From Microvirga brassicacearum (lineage in GTDB: Bacteria; Pseudomonadota; Alphaproteobacteria; Rhizobiales; Beijerinckiaceae): a stretch of 64,000 nucleotides of DNA. The first letter of the stretch is position 1. Each line of letters starts with the position of its first letter. The notes beneath the pieces were generated by a model. That model worked only from the letters and a program-made list of their open reading frames with translations. It was not told the DNA's origin and searched no databases. The stretch is from NCBI RefSeq assembly GCF_008757455.1, contig NZ_VCMV01000003.1, positions 304,322 to 368,321 on the forward strand, read 5' to 3'. Below are positions 46,766-55,928 of this stretch, one piece after another. The translations under genes were made by a program, and so were the position numbers.

Positions 46766-48016
46766 CTACGCTCCGCCTTGAGCCACGCCAGGAGGGGTCG
46801 CCAAAATGTCAGACGCTTCTACGGGGGAAATCGCCACCGGCTCGAGAAAAACCGCGGCTGCGCCGGGACGGGTCGAAACCTCCGGCGCCACGGCCTTGGC
46901 GGACAAGGTGAGTCCGACAAGCTGCGCCATCGTCTGGCTGGGCATCTCGATGAGACGATGCAGCACCCAACTCAGGAGCAGCGTCACGCCGAAGGCGATA
47001 ATCACTCCTGCGCCTGCCGGAAATCCGACCCGCGCCAGAGTCCAAAGGATCACGTACCCGACGATCGCGTGCACGGCATAGAGCGGATAGCTCACCGCCG
47101 CCAGAAACTGCAGCGGCCTCCTCGTCGCCCAGGCTCCCTGAAACCGATAGGCGAGCAGAAAGACCGCGAGTGCGACTGCGTAACTTACCCTCGACGTCAG
47201 GGTCAGCGTGCTCGGGGTGATGGCTGCTCCGGCAAGGAACAATCCGAAGAGCCCGACCACCATTGCCGCCAAGGCACGGCGGGTGAGAAAGCCGCGGAAA
47301 TGAAAGTTCACCGCGACGCCGATGAACATGAACATCAGAAACGGACCGTTCAACGCCGCGACAGTGACGAACTTCCAGGCTCCTCGGGCCAAGAGGGAGG
47401 ACGGCCCGACATTTCCGAGGAGCGCCATGACGATACATGTGCCGAAGAGGAAAAGTGGTGCCGCAAAGGCGAGGATGCGACCCCGCGCCAACAGCCCCGC
47501 GACGATCGCACAAACCACATAGAAGCGGATTTCCATCTCGATGGTCCAGACAACACCATCGATTCGGTCGACTGGAATGATCGCCCGGAGCCCCGCGACC
47601 GCGTGCGTTGCAACATGCCAGGGTGAGAATGGGAATTGCTCTCCCCTTGCGGCGAAGAGCAGGCCGAGGCTTGCGACGCCGATCAGGAACCCGGCCGCAT
47701 AAACAGGCAGAATCCGCACGGCTCTGGCGACCAGAAAGCCAAGCGGATTGTAGCGCTGCAGCGAGAACGGGATCACGAAGCCGCTGATGAGGAAGAAGAG
47801 GCCGACGCCGAAAGCGCCCCAATTGAAAGCCACGTGCGGAAAGAGCCACGGTGCGAGATACGGGTTCTCGATGGAGGCGGGCAAGGGCGCCAGCTTGAGT
47901 GGCCCGACGGTGCCGGCGCGGTCCAGCCAGAAAGTTCCCAGAAAATGCGACGCGACCACCGCGAGAGCCGCGGGACCGCGCAATGCGTTCGCAAATTCAA
48001 CTCGCCCCGCCGACAT
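46766..48016 (-). CDS. Acyltransferase 3 family membrane protein
   Basis: ATG 48016 has GAGGGGCGG directly upstream, giving 416 residues. The N-terminal motif VEFANALRGPAALAVVASHF with the catalytic-type His, the GVGLFFLISGFVIPFSL and RAVRILPVYAAG segments, and about ten membrane helices define the acyltransferase 3 (OafA-like) family. These enzymes O-acylate polysaccharides or lipids in the inner membrane. The last 60 residues are a soluble Pro/Val/Ala-rich tail. It converges with the MFS gene. Confidence 0.9.
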   Translation of the reverse strand: MSAGRVEFANALRGPAALAVVASHFLGTFWLDRAGTVGPLKLAPLPASIENPYLAPWLFPHVAFNWGAFGVGLFFLISGFVIPFSLQRYNPLGFLVARAVRILPVYAAGFLIGVASLGLLFAARGEQFPFSPWHVATHAVAGLRAIIPVDRIDGVVWTIEMEIRFYVVCAIVAGLLARGRILAFAAPLFLFGTCIVMALLGNVGPSSLLARGAWKFVTVAALNGPFLMFMFIGVAVNFHFRGFLTRRALAAMVVGLFGLFLAGAAITPSTLTLTSRVSYAVALAVFLLAYRFQGAWATRRPLQFLAAVSYPLYAVHAIVGYVILWTLARVGFPAGAGVIIAFGVTLLLSWVLHRLIEMPSQTMAQLVGLTLSAKAVAPEVSTRPGAAAVFLEPVAISPVEASDILATPPGVAQGGA

Positions 48017-48180
48017 TCCGCCCCTCACGTTTCACATCCCGTACCAGATCCCGACGCGCGTGAACACTGCCGCATCGTGTGCGGGCTGCCTCGGCGATCG
48101 AGGTTTCGAAAAGTGACGACCGGCGGGCCTGAAGGTCGTCAGGCCTCGCGTTTCGAATGCGCCACTGGTCTGGGAGAGCG

Positions 48181-48266
48181 TGGTGCCCCTGGCCGGAATC
48201 GAACCAGCACTCCTTGCGGAACTCGATTTTGAGTCGAGCGCGTCTACCAATTCCGCCACAGGGGCA
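48181..48266 (-). tRNA. tRNA-Leu (anticodon CAA)
   Basis: On the minus strand the 86 bases start GCCCCTG-type (TGCCCCTGTGG) and end CCAGGGGCACCA with an encoded CCA. The anticodon stem CTCGA/TCGAG encloses CTCAAAA (anticodon CAA). The D-arm has AATTGGTAGACG and the T-arm GGTTCGATTCC, and a variable arm is present as expected for tRNA-Leu. Confidence 0.95.
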
Positions 48267-48456
48267 ATGCGGGTGCCGAGTAACATAGGTTGCGCCGGGC
48301 GGTCAACGGTCGCGGCACGCTGCCTCTCGCCACGGAGGGCGGCTTGTGCTCAAAGGGGCCGGGCAGCGACGCGATGATCTGCGCGTCATCCGCCCCGGTT
48401 CAGGCTCCGTTGGGACTGAACTGATCTCCAGTTCGCCCGATAGCTTCAGGGATGCC

Positions 48457-49038
48457 ATGCTGAGACGCCTTTACGATTGGACCCTGTCGCTGGCGGCAAA
48501 ACCCTCCGCGCCTTATGCGCTGGCGCTTGTCTCGTTTGCCGAAAGCTCTTTCTTTCCGGTCCCGCCGGACGTGATGCTGGTGCCCATGATGCTGGCGCGG
48601 CCTGATCGTGCCTGGTCCTACGCGCTCATCTGCACCGTCGCGTCGGTTGTGGGCGGCGTTCTGGGCTACCTGATCGGATATCTCCTCTACGACTCGGTCG
48701 GAGCCTGGCTGTTTCAGGTCTATGGGCTGGCGGACGGGGCCGAGGCGTTTCGGCATTCCTATGGCGAATACGGACACTGGATCATACTTCTGAAAGGCTT
48801 GACGCCGATCCCCTACAAGCTGGTGACGATCACATCGGGCTTTGCGGGCTACCCCCTCGGCTGGTTCATCCTCCTGTCGGTTCTCACCCGCGGCGCCCGT
48901 TTCTTCCTCGTGGCAGTGCTGATGAGCCGGTACGGGTCGGCCATCAAGGGCATCATTGATCGGAATTTCAACGTGGTGGCGGCCGGCGCCATTACCGCCA
49001 TCGTCGGCGGCTTCGTGGCTTTCCGCTATTTGTTCTGA
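48457..49038 (+). CDS. YqaA family (DedA/SNARE-associated) membrane protein
   Basis: ATG 48457 follows TTCAGGGA and gives 193 residues. The protein has four or five hydrophobic segments with FAESSFFPVPPDVMLVPMMLA at the front and LLKGLTPIPYKLVTITSGFAGYPLGWFILLSVLTRGARFFLVA later. These are the re-entrant-loop and arginine motifs of the DedA/VTT superfamily. Members act in lipid scrambling or proton-dependent export. The role of YqaA itself is unknown. It is ten bases upstream of dsbB. Confidence 0.9.
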   Translation: MLRRLYDWTLSLAAKPSAPYALALVSFAESSFFPVPPDVMLVPMMLARPDRAWSYALICTVASVVGGVLGYLIGYLLYDSVGAWLFQVYGLADGAEAFRHSYGEYGHWIILLKGLTPIPYKLVTITSGFAGYPLGWFILLSVLTRGARFFLVAVLMSRYGSAIKGIIDRNFNVVAAGAITAIVGGFVAFRYLF

Positions 49039-49048
49039 GGACGTGCCG

Positions 49049-49531
49049 ATGCGATTCCCCCTCAATCTCCGGCAAGCCTCCCTGACCATCGCTCTTGTTG
49101 CGGCGGCCACCGTCGGCGGCGCGCTCCTGTTCCAGCATGTATGGGGTTATCAACCCTGCAAGCTCTGTCTGCAGCAGCGCTATCCGTATTATCTCGGCAT
49201 TCCGTTGGCCTTGGCGGGCGCCCTGCTGCCGCGCCAATGGACGCGTGCGGGGCTTTATCTGATGGTGCTGCTCTTCGTCGCCAGCGCGGCCCTTGGGGCT
49301 TACCACGCCGGTGTCGAATGGGGCCTATGGCTCGGCCCGAGCGATTGCGGCGGCAATGTCAGCACCGGTCCCGGCAATGTCGGCGATCTCATGAGCCAGC
49401 TCAATTCCATCCGCGTCGTCAGCTGCACGGAGGCGGCATGGCGTTTTCTCGGCCTTTCGCTCGCAGGCTGGAACGTGCTGATCTCGCTTGGAATTGCCGG
49501 CCTGGCATGGAGCGCCGCGCGCCGCGGCTGA
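49049..49531 (+). CDS. dsbB: Disulfide bond formation protein B
   Basis: ATG 49049 with GAGGACG upstream gives 160 residues. Four membrane helices and a first periplasmic loop YQPCKLCLQQRYPYYLGIPLAL carry the CxxC that passes electrons to quinone. A second periplasmic loop has two cysteines (PSDCGGNV and VVSCTEAAWRFLGLSLAGWN). It reoxidises DsbA. All four cysteines are present, so it should work. The frame's upstream extension lies in the YqaA gene. Confidence 0.94.
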   Translation: MRFPLNLRQASLTIALVAAATVGGALLFQHVWGYQPCKLCLQQRYPYYLGIPLALAGALLPRQWTRAGLYLMVLLFVASAALGAYHAGVEWGLWLGPSDCGGNVSTGPGNVGDLMSQLNSIRVVSCTEAAWRFLGLSLAGWNVLISLGIAGLAWSAARRG

Positions 49532-49534
49532 TAC

Positions 49535-50104
49535 TTACGGCTCCAGTTCGCTGTCCCAGTAGAGATAGTCGAGCCAGCTGTCGTGCAGGTAATTCGGCGG
49601 GAAGAGGCGGCCGTTGGAATGAAGATCCTGCAGCGTCGGTGCGAACGGGTTCTGGCGGGGCCACATCTCCACGTGGCTGGGGAGGCGGTCGCCCTTCCGC
49701 AGGTTGCAGGGTGCGCAGGCCGCGACCACGTTCTCCCAGGTGGTCTGTCCGCCCTTTGAGCGGGGAATGACGTGATCGAAGGTCAGGTCCTCGCGAGTGC
49801 CGCAATATTGGCAGGTAAACCGATCGCGCAGGAAGACGTTGAAGCGGGTGAAGGCCGGGTGCCGAGAGGGCTTGACGTAGGTCTTGAGGGAAATCACCGA
49901 AGGCAGGCGGATTTCGAAGGACGGACTTCGGACCGTCTTGTCATATTGGGAGACGATGTTGACGCGGTCGAGGAAGACCGCCTTGATCGCATCCTGCCAA
50001 CACCAGATAGACAAGGGGTAGTAGCTCAACGGCCGGTAATCGGCATTGAGGACGAGGGCCGGGCAGGCCTCCGGTCGCACAACAGGTTGGACGTGTATCG
50101 TCAC
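49535..50104 (-). CDS. HNH endonuclease family protein
   Basis: GTG 50104 is taken as the start because GAGGAGATACG precedes it and the conserved part (ALVLNADYRPLSYYPLSIWCWQDAIKAVFLDRV) follows soon after. The C-terminal HNH domain reads RFTCQYCGTREDLTFDHVIPRSKGGQTTWENVVAACAPCNLRKGD, with two CxxC zinc pairs and the DH catalytic motif. This compact type is widespread and chromosomal in Rhizobiales, and its biological substrate is not known. It converges with dsbB after three bases. Confidence 0.9.
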   Translation of the reverse strand: MTIHVQPVVRPEACPALVLNADYRPLSYYPLSIWCWQDAIKAVFLDRVNIVSQYDKTVRSPSFEIRLPSVISLKTYVKPSRHPAFTRFNVFLRDRFTCQYCGTREDLTFDHVIPRSKGGQTTWENVVAACAPCNLRKGDRLPSHVEMWPRQNPFAPTLQDLHSNGRLFPPNYLHDSWLDYLYWDSELEP

Positions 50105-50310
50105 CGTATCTCCTCGGTCAGAAGAGCAGCACCCCGTAGGGATTAAGACTACAGGAATTGTGACGCTGTTGTGAAGCGGACCTGAGGCAACTCTGTGACG
50201 CACCCACAAGAAAGCTGGCGAAGGACAGAAATTCCTCGCCAGCGAGCCGTCGCCATGGGATTTCGGTCAAATATCTCCGATTCCCCGGTTCTGCGGCGGT
50301 TTGATTCCAG

Positions 50311-50829
50311 ATGAGCTTCTTTCACCAGGCCGCCGCAGACGTCGAACACCTCATCATGGTCTACGGTGCGTTGGCGCTGTTCGTCGTGATCTACTTCGAG
50401 TCGTTCGGAGTGCCCCTGCCCGGCGAGAGCGCCCTCATTGCGGCCTCGTTGCTCGCCACACGGGGCGATCTCGATCTTGGACACGTGTTTCTGGCGGCTT
50501 TCCTGGGCGGCGTGCTGGGGGACAGCACCGGATACCTGATCGGGCATATCGGCGGCAGGCGGCTGCTCGAACGGTACGGTTCGCTGGTGAAGCTGACGCC
50601 GGAGCGTCTGGCACAGGTGGAATCGCTTGCGCGCCGCAGGGGCTTCCTGATGGTGCTGACGGCGCGGTTCGTGGTGGTGCTCCGGCAGCTCAACGGATTG
50701 GTCGCGGGCTCCGTGGGGATGCCTTGGACGCATTTCGTGGCCGCCAACGGCCTGGGCGGAGCGCTCTGGGCGGGCCTGTGGACGCTGGGGCCGTACTACT
50801 TCGCGGATCTGTTCGGCCGCTTCATCTAG
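50311..50829 (+). CDS. DedA family membrane protein
   Basis: This 172-residue protein has the DedA signature FVVIYFESFGVPLPGESALIAASLLA near the front, followed by GVLGDSTGYLIGHIGGRRLLERYG and RFVVVLRQLNGLVAGSVGMPWTHF. The last includes the conserved arginine of the family. About four membrane segments are visible. Its stop is 20 bases from the convergent cytochrome gene. DedA proteins support envelope integrity and undecaprenyl-phosphate or phospholipid translocation. Confidence 0.92.
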   Translation: MSFFHQAAADVEHLIMVYGALALFVVIYFESFGVPLPGESALIAASLLATRGDLDLGHVFLAAFLGGVLGDSTGYLIGHIGGRRLLERYGSLVKLTPERLAQVESLARRRGFLMVLTARFVVVLRQLNGLVAGSVGMPWTHFVAANGLGGALWAGLWTLGPYYFADLFGRFI

Positions 50830-50849
50830 GCTTGATGGCCCGGGCTGAT

Positions 50850-51860
50850 CTACGGCGCCCGTTTGCCCGGCACCGCACCGGCCGCCTTGAGCCGCGCGAT
50901 CTCGTCCCGGATCGGCTTGAACGGACCGTAGACATGCTGCGCCAGGCTGAACCCGTCGGCATAGGGGCCGTAGGGCGTGTCGGCCGGCTTTTGCAGGAGA
51001 TCGGGGTAATCCTTGTCGAGATCCGCCTTGATCGGCCGCGGCTGCGAGATCACGAAGGCCGCAACGTCCCACGCATCCTCGACGGAGAGACGCGGCATCA
51101 CATAACTGGTGCCGTTCGGCATGTTGTCGTGCGCGAAATTCGCCAGCGTGACGAGGCGGTTCATGCCCGCGCTGTTGTTGAAACTGTCCGGCCCCCAGAG
51201 CGGCGGCACCATGTAGCCGAGATCGGTCGTTGGCAGAGAGCGGCGCAGGCCCGCGCCGTCGGTCCCGTGGCAGATGGCGCAGTTCTGCTTGAAGATGCCG
51301 TTGCCGCGCACAGGATCGGCCGCACGGTCCAGTTCGGCCATCTGACCGGCCCCATAACCGGTCAGTTTCTCGCCCGGCTTCACTCCGAGCGACAGAAACC
51401 CGACATAGGCCACCATTGCGCGCATTTCTTGCGACTCGATGGGCAGCGGCTTGCCGTTCATGCTCCGCGTCATGCAGGCATTGAGCCGCTGCTCGATGGT
51501 GATCGGTTGGCCGCTTTCGGAATCGTATTGCGGAAACTGGTCCAGCAATCCCCACAAGGGATTGCCGAATTTTTTCGTGCCGGCGTCGAGATGGCAGTTG
51601 CGGCACGCCAGATTGTTGCCCGCATAACGTTTGGTCGCATCCGGTACGAGCGGGCCGATATGGGCATAAGTGGCGGTGATGAGGTCGCGTCCGCGACGCA
51701 CGAGCCGTCCGTGATCGTCGTCAGGCAGGGAACCGATGTCCGGGACGTTCCAGAACGGATCGGGCGCGGGGGATCCTTGCGCGTAAACCTGCTGAGCGCC
51801 GAAAGCCGAAAGCGCGAGCAGAGCCGCAACTGCCATGCGGCGGAGTCCTTGTTTGACCAT
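50850..51860 (-). CDS. Dihaem cytochrome c, TsdA-like
   Basis: From ATG 51860 (336 residues) a signal peptide ends at QVYAQGS. Two haem motifs, CRNCH and CAICH, lie in two cytochrome domains. The first domain continues LDAGTKKFGNPLWG and RLNACMTRSMNGKPLP. The cysteine in the latter matches the axial haem ligand of thiosulfate dehydrogenase TsdA. This suggests thiosulfate-to-tetrathionate or a related sulfur redox reaction in the periplasm. No other sulfur-oxidation genes are nearby, so another electron-transfer role is possible. Confidence 0.75.
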   Translation of the reverse strand: MVKQGLRRMAVAALLALSAFGAQQVYAQGSPAPDPFWNVPDIGSLPDDDHGRLVRRGRDLITATYAHIGPLVPDATKRYAGNNLACRNCHLDAGTKKFGNPLWGLLDQFPQYDSESGQPITIEQRLNACMTRSMNGKPLPIESQEMRAMVAYVGFLSLGVKPGEKLTGYGAGQMAELDRAADPVRGNGIFKQNCAICHGTDGAGLRRSLPTTDLGYMVPPLWGPDSFNNSAGMNRLVTLANFAHDNMPNGTSYVMPRLSVEDAWDVAAFVISQPRPIKADLDKDYPDLLQKPADTPYGPYADGFSLAQHVYGPFKPIRDEIARLKAAGAVPGKRAP

Positions 51861-51959
51861 GAGATGCCCCAGCGAGATGCGGGTATTCTGCCAAGAGCGT
51901 GGGCGTATTGCCAGCTTGATGGCCGGGAAGCGGCGCCCGCCTGAGATCAGCATGCAGAC

Positions 51960-52442
51960 CTACAGCTCACCCCAGTTCTTTTTATTTGCAGCATCGAAGA
52001 CGATAAAGCCCTCCGGCGATTTCACGCCGATTTTGCCCTGCTGGGGGAAATCGATGATATCCACGTCACGGTTCTCGCCGCCCATCAGATAGACGAGTTC
52101 GCCGGCACTGTCGTTGCGCAGGTGATGGGGAAGGGACGGCGTTCCAAACGCGATGAAATCGCCGGGGCCGACGATATGCTCCTCCTCTCCGGAGATCAGC
52201 GTCGCCTGCCCCTCGAGGATATAGAGCCACTCCTCCTCGAAATGATGGGCATGCAGGACGAAGGATTCCTTCCCGGGCTGGATGCGACCGAGGCTCACCG
52301 GCGCACGCGCCAGGCCGGCAAGGCGGCTCAAGGGAGCGCCGCCCAACTCGGACCGGGGATTGTAGGGATGGCTGAAGACGGTCGGCTGAGCCGCAATGTC
52401 GGCGGCGCGAAGAATGACGGCGGGTTTGCGCCCCTCGCTCAC
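51960..52442 (-). CDS. Cupin-domain protein
   Basis: The 160-residue protein has the cupin metal site in FVLHAHHFEEEWLYILEGQATLISG (motif 1: HxH, E, with GxG-like end) and PGDFIAFGTPSLPHHLRNDS (motif 2). It is a single-domain soluble protein with unknown catalytic role. Its start overlaps the end of the 3-hydroxybutyryl-CoA dehydrogenase gene by four bases (ATGA), suggesting co-expression. The cytochrome gene downstream is about 100 bases away. Confidence 0.87.
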   Translation of the reverse strand: MSEGRKPAVILRAADIAAQPTVFSHPYNPRSELGGAPLSRLAGLARAPVSLGRIQPGKESFVLHAHHFEEEWLYILEGQATLISGEEEHIVGPGDFIAFGTPSLPHHLRNDSAGELVYLMGGENRDVDIIDFPQQGKIGVKSPEGFIVFDAANKKNWGEL

Positions 52443-53320
52443 CGCGTCGGAACCGGTTTCTCACCGCGATAATCGTAGAACCCGCGCTTGGCCTTGCGAC
52501 CGAGCCAGCCGGCTTCGACATATTTCACCAGAAGCGGGCAGGGGCGGTATTTCGAATCGGCCAGACCCTCGTGCAGAACCTGCATCACCGACAGGCAGGT
52601 ATCGAGGCCGATGAAATCTGCGAGCTGCAGTGGGCCCATGGGATGGTTGGCGCCCAGCCGCATGGCTGTGTCGATGGCCTCGACCGAGCCGACGCCCTCA
52701 TAGAGCGTGTAGATGGCCTCGTTGATCATCGGCAGCAGAATGCGGTTGACGATGAAGGCCGGAAAATCCTCCGAGACCGTCGTCGTCTTGCCGAGTTTGC
52801 CGATGAACTCCTTGGCGGATTCATAGGTCGGGTCTTCGGTGGCGATGCCGCGGATCAGCTCCACGAGCTGCATGACCGGGACCGGGTTCATGAAGTGGAT
52901 GCCAATGAAGCGCTCGGGCCGATCGGTCGATGCCGCGAGCCGCGTGATCGAAATCGACGAGGTGTTGGTGGCGATCATCGTGTCCGGACGGAGGGACGGA
53001 CAAAGCGCCGTGAAGATCTTGCGCTTCACCTCTTCGTTCTCGGTCGCCGCCTCGATCACGATGTCGCAAACCGCCAGATCGTCATAGGTGGGCGCGGGCG
53101 TGATGCGCGCGAGTGCGGCTTTGCGCTCGGCGTCGGTGATCGCTTCCTTCGAGACCTGGCGTGCCATGTTGCCGGTGATCGTGGCGAGGCCGGCATTGAT
53201 GCGCTCTTCCGAGAGGTCGTGGAGCCGAACATCAAAACCCGCGAGCGAGCAGACGTGAGCGATGCCGCTGCCCATCTGGCCAGCGCCGATCACTCCGACT
53301 GTTTTGATCTCGATACTCAT
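52439..53320 (-). CDS. 3-hydroxybutyryl-CoA dehydrogenase
   Basis: ATG 53320 gives 293 residues. The Rossmann start is IKTVGVIGAGQMGSGIAHVCSLAGFDVRLHD. SSISITRLA, GIHFMNPVPVMQLVELI and DFPAFIVNRILLPMINEAI are hallmarks of Hbd/PaaH enzymes. It interconverts acetoacetyl-CoA and 3-hydroxybutyryl-CoA with NAD(P)H, in butyrate/PHB or fatty-acid turnover. It follows etfA in the same direction (83-base gap), a conserved etfBA-hbd order in Rhizobiales. Confidence 0.94.
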   Translation of the reverse strand: MSIEIKTVGVIGAGQMGSGIAHVCSLAGFDVRLHDLSEERINAGLATITGNMARQVSKEAITDAERKAALARITPAPTYDDLAVCDIVIEAATENEEVKRKIFTALCPSLRPDTMIATNTSSISITRLAASTDRPERFIGIHFMNPVPVMQLVELIRGIATEDPTYESAKEFIGKLGKTTTVSEDFPAFIVNRILLPMINEAIYTLYEGVGSVEAIDTAMRLGANHPMGPLQLADFIGLDTCLSVMQVLHEGLADSKYRPCPLLVKYVEAGWLGRKAKRGFYDYRGEKPVPTR

Positions 53321-53402
53321 CTTGCCTGTCGCCTCAGACGTCTCGCCATGAAAAGGGGCCCGGGCGGCAACGCCGCGCGGGGCATACACATTCCTGACCC
53401 GA

Positions 53403-54344
53403 TTACCCTGCTTTGGTCAACTCTTCTTGCAGCTGTGGCAGGATCGTGAAGAGATCGCCGACGAGGCCGTAATCGGCGACCTGGAAGATCGGCGCCTCCT
53501 CGTCCTTGTTGATGGCAACGATTACCTTGGAATCCTTCATGCCGGCGAGGTGCTGGATGGCGCCCGAGATGCCGACCGCGATATAGAGTTGCGGCGCCAC
53601 CACCTTGCCGGTCTGGCCGACCTGCCAGTCGTTGGGGGCATAGCCGGCATCGACCGCAGCGCGGCTGGCGCCCATGGCGGCTCCGAGCTTGTCGGCGATC
53701 GGCTCGATGTACTTGGCGAAGTTCTCGGCCGAGCCGAGCGAACGGCCGCCCGAGATGATGATCTTCGCCGAGGTCAGCTCGGGCCGGTCGCTCTCGGCGA
53801 TCTCCTCGCCCTTGAAGGTGGAGAGAAGCGGATCGGCCGCTGCCGCCACCGTTTCGATCGCCGCATTGCCGCCCTCGGGCGCTGCCGGGAAGGCCGAGAT
53901 GCGCACGGTGATGACCTTCTTGGAATCGGTTGCCTGCACCGTCTGGATGGCATTGCCGGCATAGATCGGACGCTCGAAGGTGTCGGGTGAAACCACCTTG
54001 GTGATGTCCGACACCTGCATCACATCGAGGAGAGCCGCCACTCGGGGCAGCACGTTCTTGCCCGTGGTGGTGGCCGCCGCCACGATGGCGTCATAGGCGC
54101 CTGCCAGCGAAACGATCAGCGCCGCGACCGGCTCGGCGAGCTGATGCTCGTATGCCGGGGCCTCGGCGAGCAGAACCTTCTCGACGCCGTCGAGCTTCGC
54201 CGCAGCCTCGGCGGCCGCCTTGGCGTTCGCGCCCGCCACCAGCACATGGACCGGTCCACCCAGAGCCTTGGCGGCCGAGAGTGCCTTGTGGGTCGCGTCC
54301 TTGAGGTGAGCGTTGTCGTGCTCGGCGATCAGCAATGTGGTCAT
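53403..54344 (-). CDS. etfA: Electron transfer flavoprotein subunit alpha
   Basis: The 313-residue subunit has the N-terminal domain ([27 protein letters not shown]) and the C-terminal FAD-binding domain with [60 protein letters not shown] and [25 protein letters not shown]. It carries electrons from acyl-CoA and other flavin dehydrogenases to ETF-quinone oxidoreductase. It starts 16 bases after etfB. Confidence 0.97.
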   Translation of the reverse strand: MTTLLIAEHDNAHLKDATHKALSAAKALGGPVHVLVAGANAKAAAEAAAKLDGVEKVLLAEAPAYEHQLAEPVAALIVSLAGAYDAIVAAATTTGKNVLPRVAALLDVMQVSDITKVVSPDTFERPIYAGNAIQTVQATDSKKVITVRISAFPAAPEGGNAAIETVAAAADPLLSTFKGEEIAESDRPELTSAKIIISGGRSLGSAENFAKYIEPIADKLGAAMGASRAAVDAGYAPNDWQVGQTGKVVAPQLYIAVGISGAIQHLAGMKDSKVIVAINKDEEAPIFQVADYGLVGDLFTILPQLQEELTKAG

Positions 54345-54360
54345 CTGTCTCTTTCCTACC

Positions 54361-55110
54361 TTAGAGCACGCCGGCTTCGGTCTTCAGCTTCTGGACCAGT
54401 TCGGCCACCGAGCCGACCTTCACCCCGGCCTTGCGGCCGCCCGGCTCCGTGGTCTTGATCACCTTGAGACGGGACGCGATGTCGACGCCCAGGGCCTCGG
54501 GCGACGTTTCGTCAAGCGGCTTCTTCTTTGCCTTCATGATGTTGGGCAGACTCGCATAGCGCGGCTCGTTCAGGCGCAGGTCCGTCGTGACGACCGCCGG
54601 CAGCTTCAGGGCCACCGTCTGCAACCCGCCATCGACCTCGCGGGTGACGTCGATTCCACCGTCGCCGGGGGTCACCCGGAACGCGAAGGTCCCCTGCGGC
54701 CAGCCCAGCAGGGCCGCCAGCATCTGACCGGTCTGGTTGGCGTCGTCATCGATCGCCTGCTTGCCGAGAATGACCAGATCGGGCTTCTCCTGCTCGACTA
54801 CCTTTTGCAGGAGCTTGGCGACGGCGAGCGGTTCAACCACCGCATCGGTTTTCACCAGAATGCCGCGATCCGCGCCCATGGCGAGAGCGGTCCGGATCGT
54901 CTCGCCCGCCTGTTGCGGGCCGATCGACACCGCCACGACTTCGCTCGCCTTGCCCTGTTCCTTCAGCCGGATGGCTTCCTCGACGGCAATCTCGTCGAAG
55001 GGGTTCATCGACATCTTCACGTTCGCAAGCTCGATCCCCGAGCCATCACCCTTCACTCGGACCTTCACGTTGAAATCAACAACGCGCTTCACACACACCA
55101 GAAGCTTCAT
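54361..55110 (-). CDS. etfB: Electron transfer flavoprotein subunit beta
   Basis: The 249-residue protein starts [21 protein letters not shown] and has [47 protein letters not shown] and [22 protein letters not shown], all characteristic of EtfB, with the AMP-binding region. It pairs with EtfA. The leader between rhomboid and etfB (55111-55212) probably holds the operon promoter on the minus strand. Confidence 0.97.
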   Translation of the reverse strand: MKLLVCVKRVVDFNVKVRVKGDGSGIELANVKMSMNPFDEIAVEEAIRLKEQGKASEVVAVSIGPQQAGETIRTALAMGADRGILVKTDAVVEPLAVAKLLQKVVEQEKPDLVILGKQAIDDDANQTGQMLAALLGWPQGTFAFRVTPGDGGIDVTREVDGGLQTVALKLPAVVTTDLRLNEPRYASLPNIMKAKKKPLDETSPEALGVDIASRLKVIKTTEPGGRKAGVKVGSVAELVQKLKTEAGVL

Positions 55111-55212
55111 AGGGCTGTCCTCATCGAAAGATACAGGTCCGATGGCGCGTGGCCGCCTATCCGGACGGGCAGGGAAATGTTCGCCGGGACCCTATATCGC
55201 AGACCGCGATTG

Positions 55213-55920
55213 TCAACGCGGCGCGTGCATCTCGTGCGCCTCGATTCGCGCGAGCAGCGGATCGAAGCGATGACGCATGAACGGAATGAGCACGGCGCCG
55301 GCGACGAACCCACCGAGATGCGCGAACCACCCAACGCCGTCATCGGCGCTGAAGAACGCGGACGCGAATTGCAGCACGAACCAGAACCCGATGGCCCAAT
55401 AGGCCGGCAGGCGAAGTGGCAGGCCGTTCAGGAACAACGCCCAGATCCGCACCCGCGGGTACAGGATGAGATACGCTGCGACGACGCCCGAGACTCCTCC
55501 CGAGGCGCCGATCAGGGGGCGGTGGGATGCCGGGTCGATCACCGCATGGAGGAGGCTCGCGGCGGTTCCGCACAAGACAAAAAACAGAAGAAAGCGGCCA
55601 TGCCCCATGGCATCCTCGACATTATCGCCGAAGACCCACAGGAACAGCATGTTGCCGATCAGGTGGAAAAGCGATCCGTGCAGGAAGATGTTCGTCACGA
55701 GCGTCATCTCGACCGGCACGAACGGAAACCCTTCGGGCAGGACTTCAGCACCGAACAACACCGCGGGGATCAGCCCGAAACCGGCCACCATTTCGTCAGC
55801 GCCGATCGGCGTATGGAACGTGAGGATGTATAAAAAGATGCAGAGCGCCATCAGCCCGCGCGTGGCGAACGGCGTCTTCATGTTCTTCAGGGGGACGCCG
55901 TCGTGAAGCGGGAGGAACAT
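55213..55920 (-). CDS. Rhomboid family intramembrane serine protease
   Basis: ATG 55920 with GGGAGGAAC-like sequence upstream gives 235 residues. The protein has six hydrophobic segments. The catalytic Ser is in IGASGGVSGVVAAY and the His in HLGGFVAGAVLIPFM. The L1 loop contains LTNIFLHGSLFHLIGNMLFLWVFGDNVE, typical of rhomboids. It cleaves membrane proteins within the bilayer. Substrates are not predictable. Eight bases separate it from the upstream cobalamin adenosyltransferase gene, a conserved pairing. Confidence 0.93.
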   Translation of the reverse strand: MFLPLHDGVPLKNMKTPFATRGLMALCIFLYILTFHTPIGADEMVAGFGLIPAVLFGAEVLPEGFPFVPVEMTLVTNIFLHGSLFHLIGNMLFLWVFGDNVEDAMGHGRFLLFFVLCGTAASLLHAVIDPASHRPLIGASGGVSGVVAAYLILYPRVRIWALFLNGLPLRLPAYWAIGFWFVLQFASAFFSADDGVGWFAHLGGFVAGAVLIPFMRHRFDPLLARIEAHEMHAPR

Positions 55921-55928
55921 GGTCTGCT

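Noticed and set aside
45476-47626. 716-residue open frame on the plus strand
   Set aside because: It is a GC-driven shadow that runs out of frame through the MFS gene and antisense to the acyltransferase gene. It is His/Arg-rich and has no domain.
50301-51944. 547-residue open frame on the plus strand
   Set aside because: It is a shadow of the DedA gene in another frame and antisense to the dihaem cytochrome gene.
54313-55833. 506-residue open frame on the plus strand
   Set aside because: It is antisense to etfB and rhomboid, both of which have complete family motifs.
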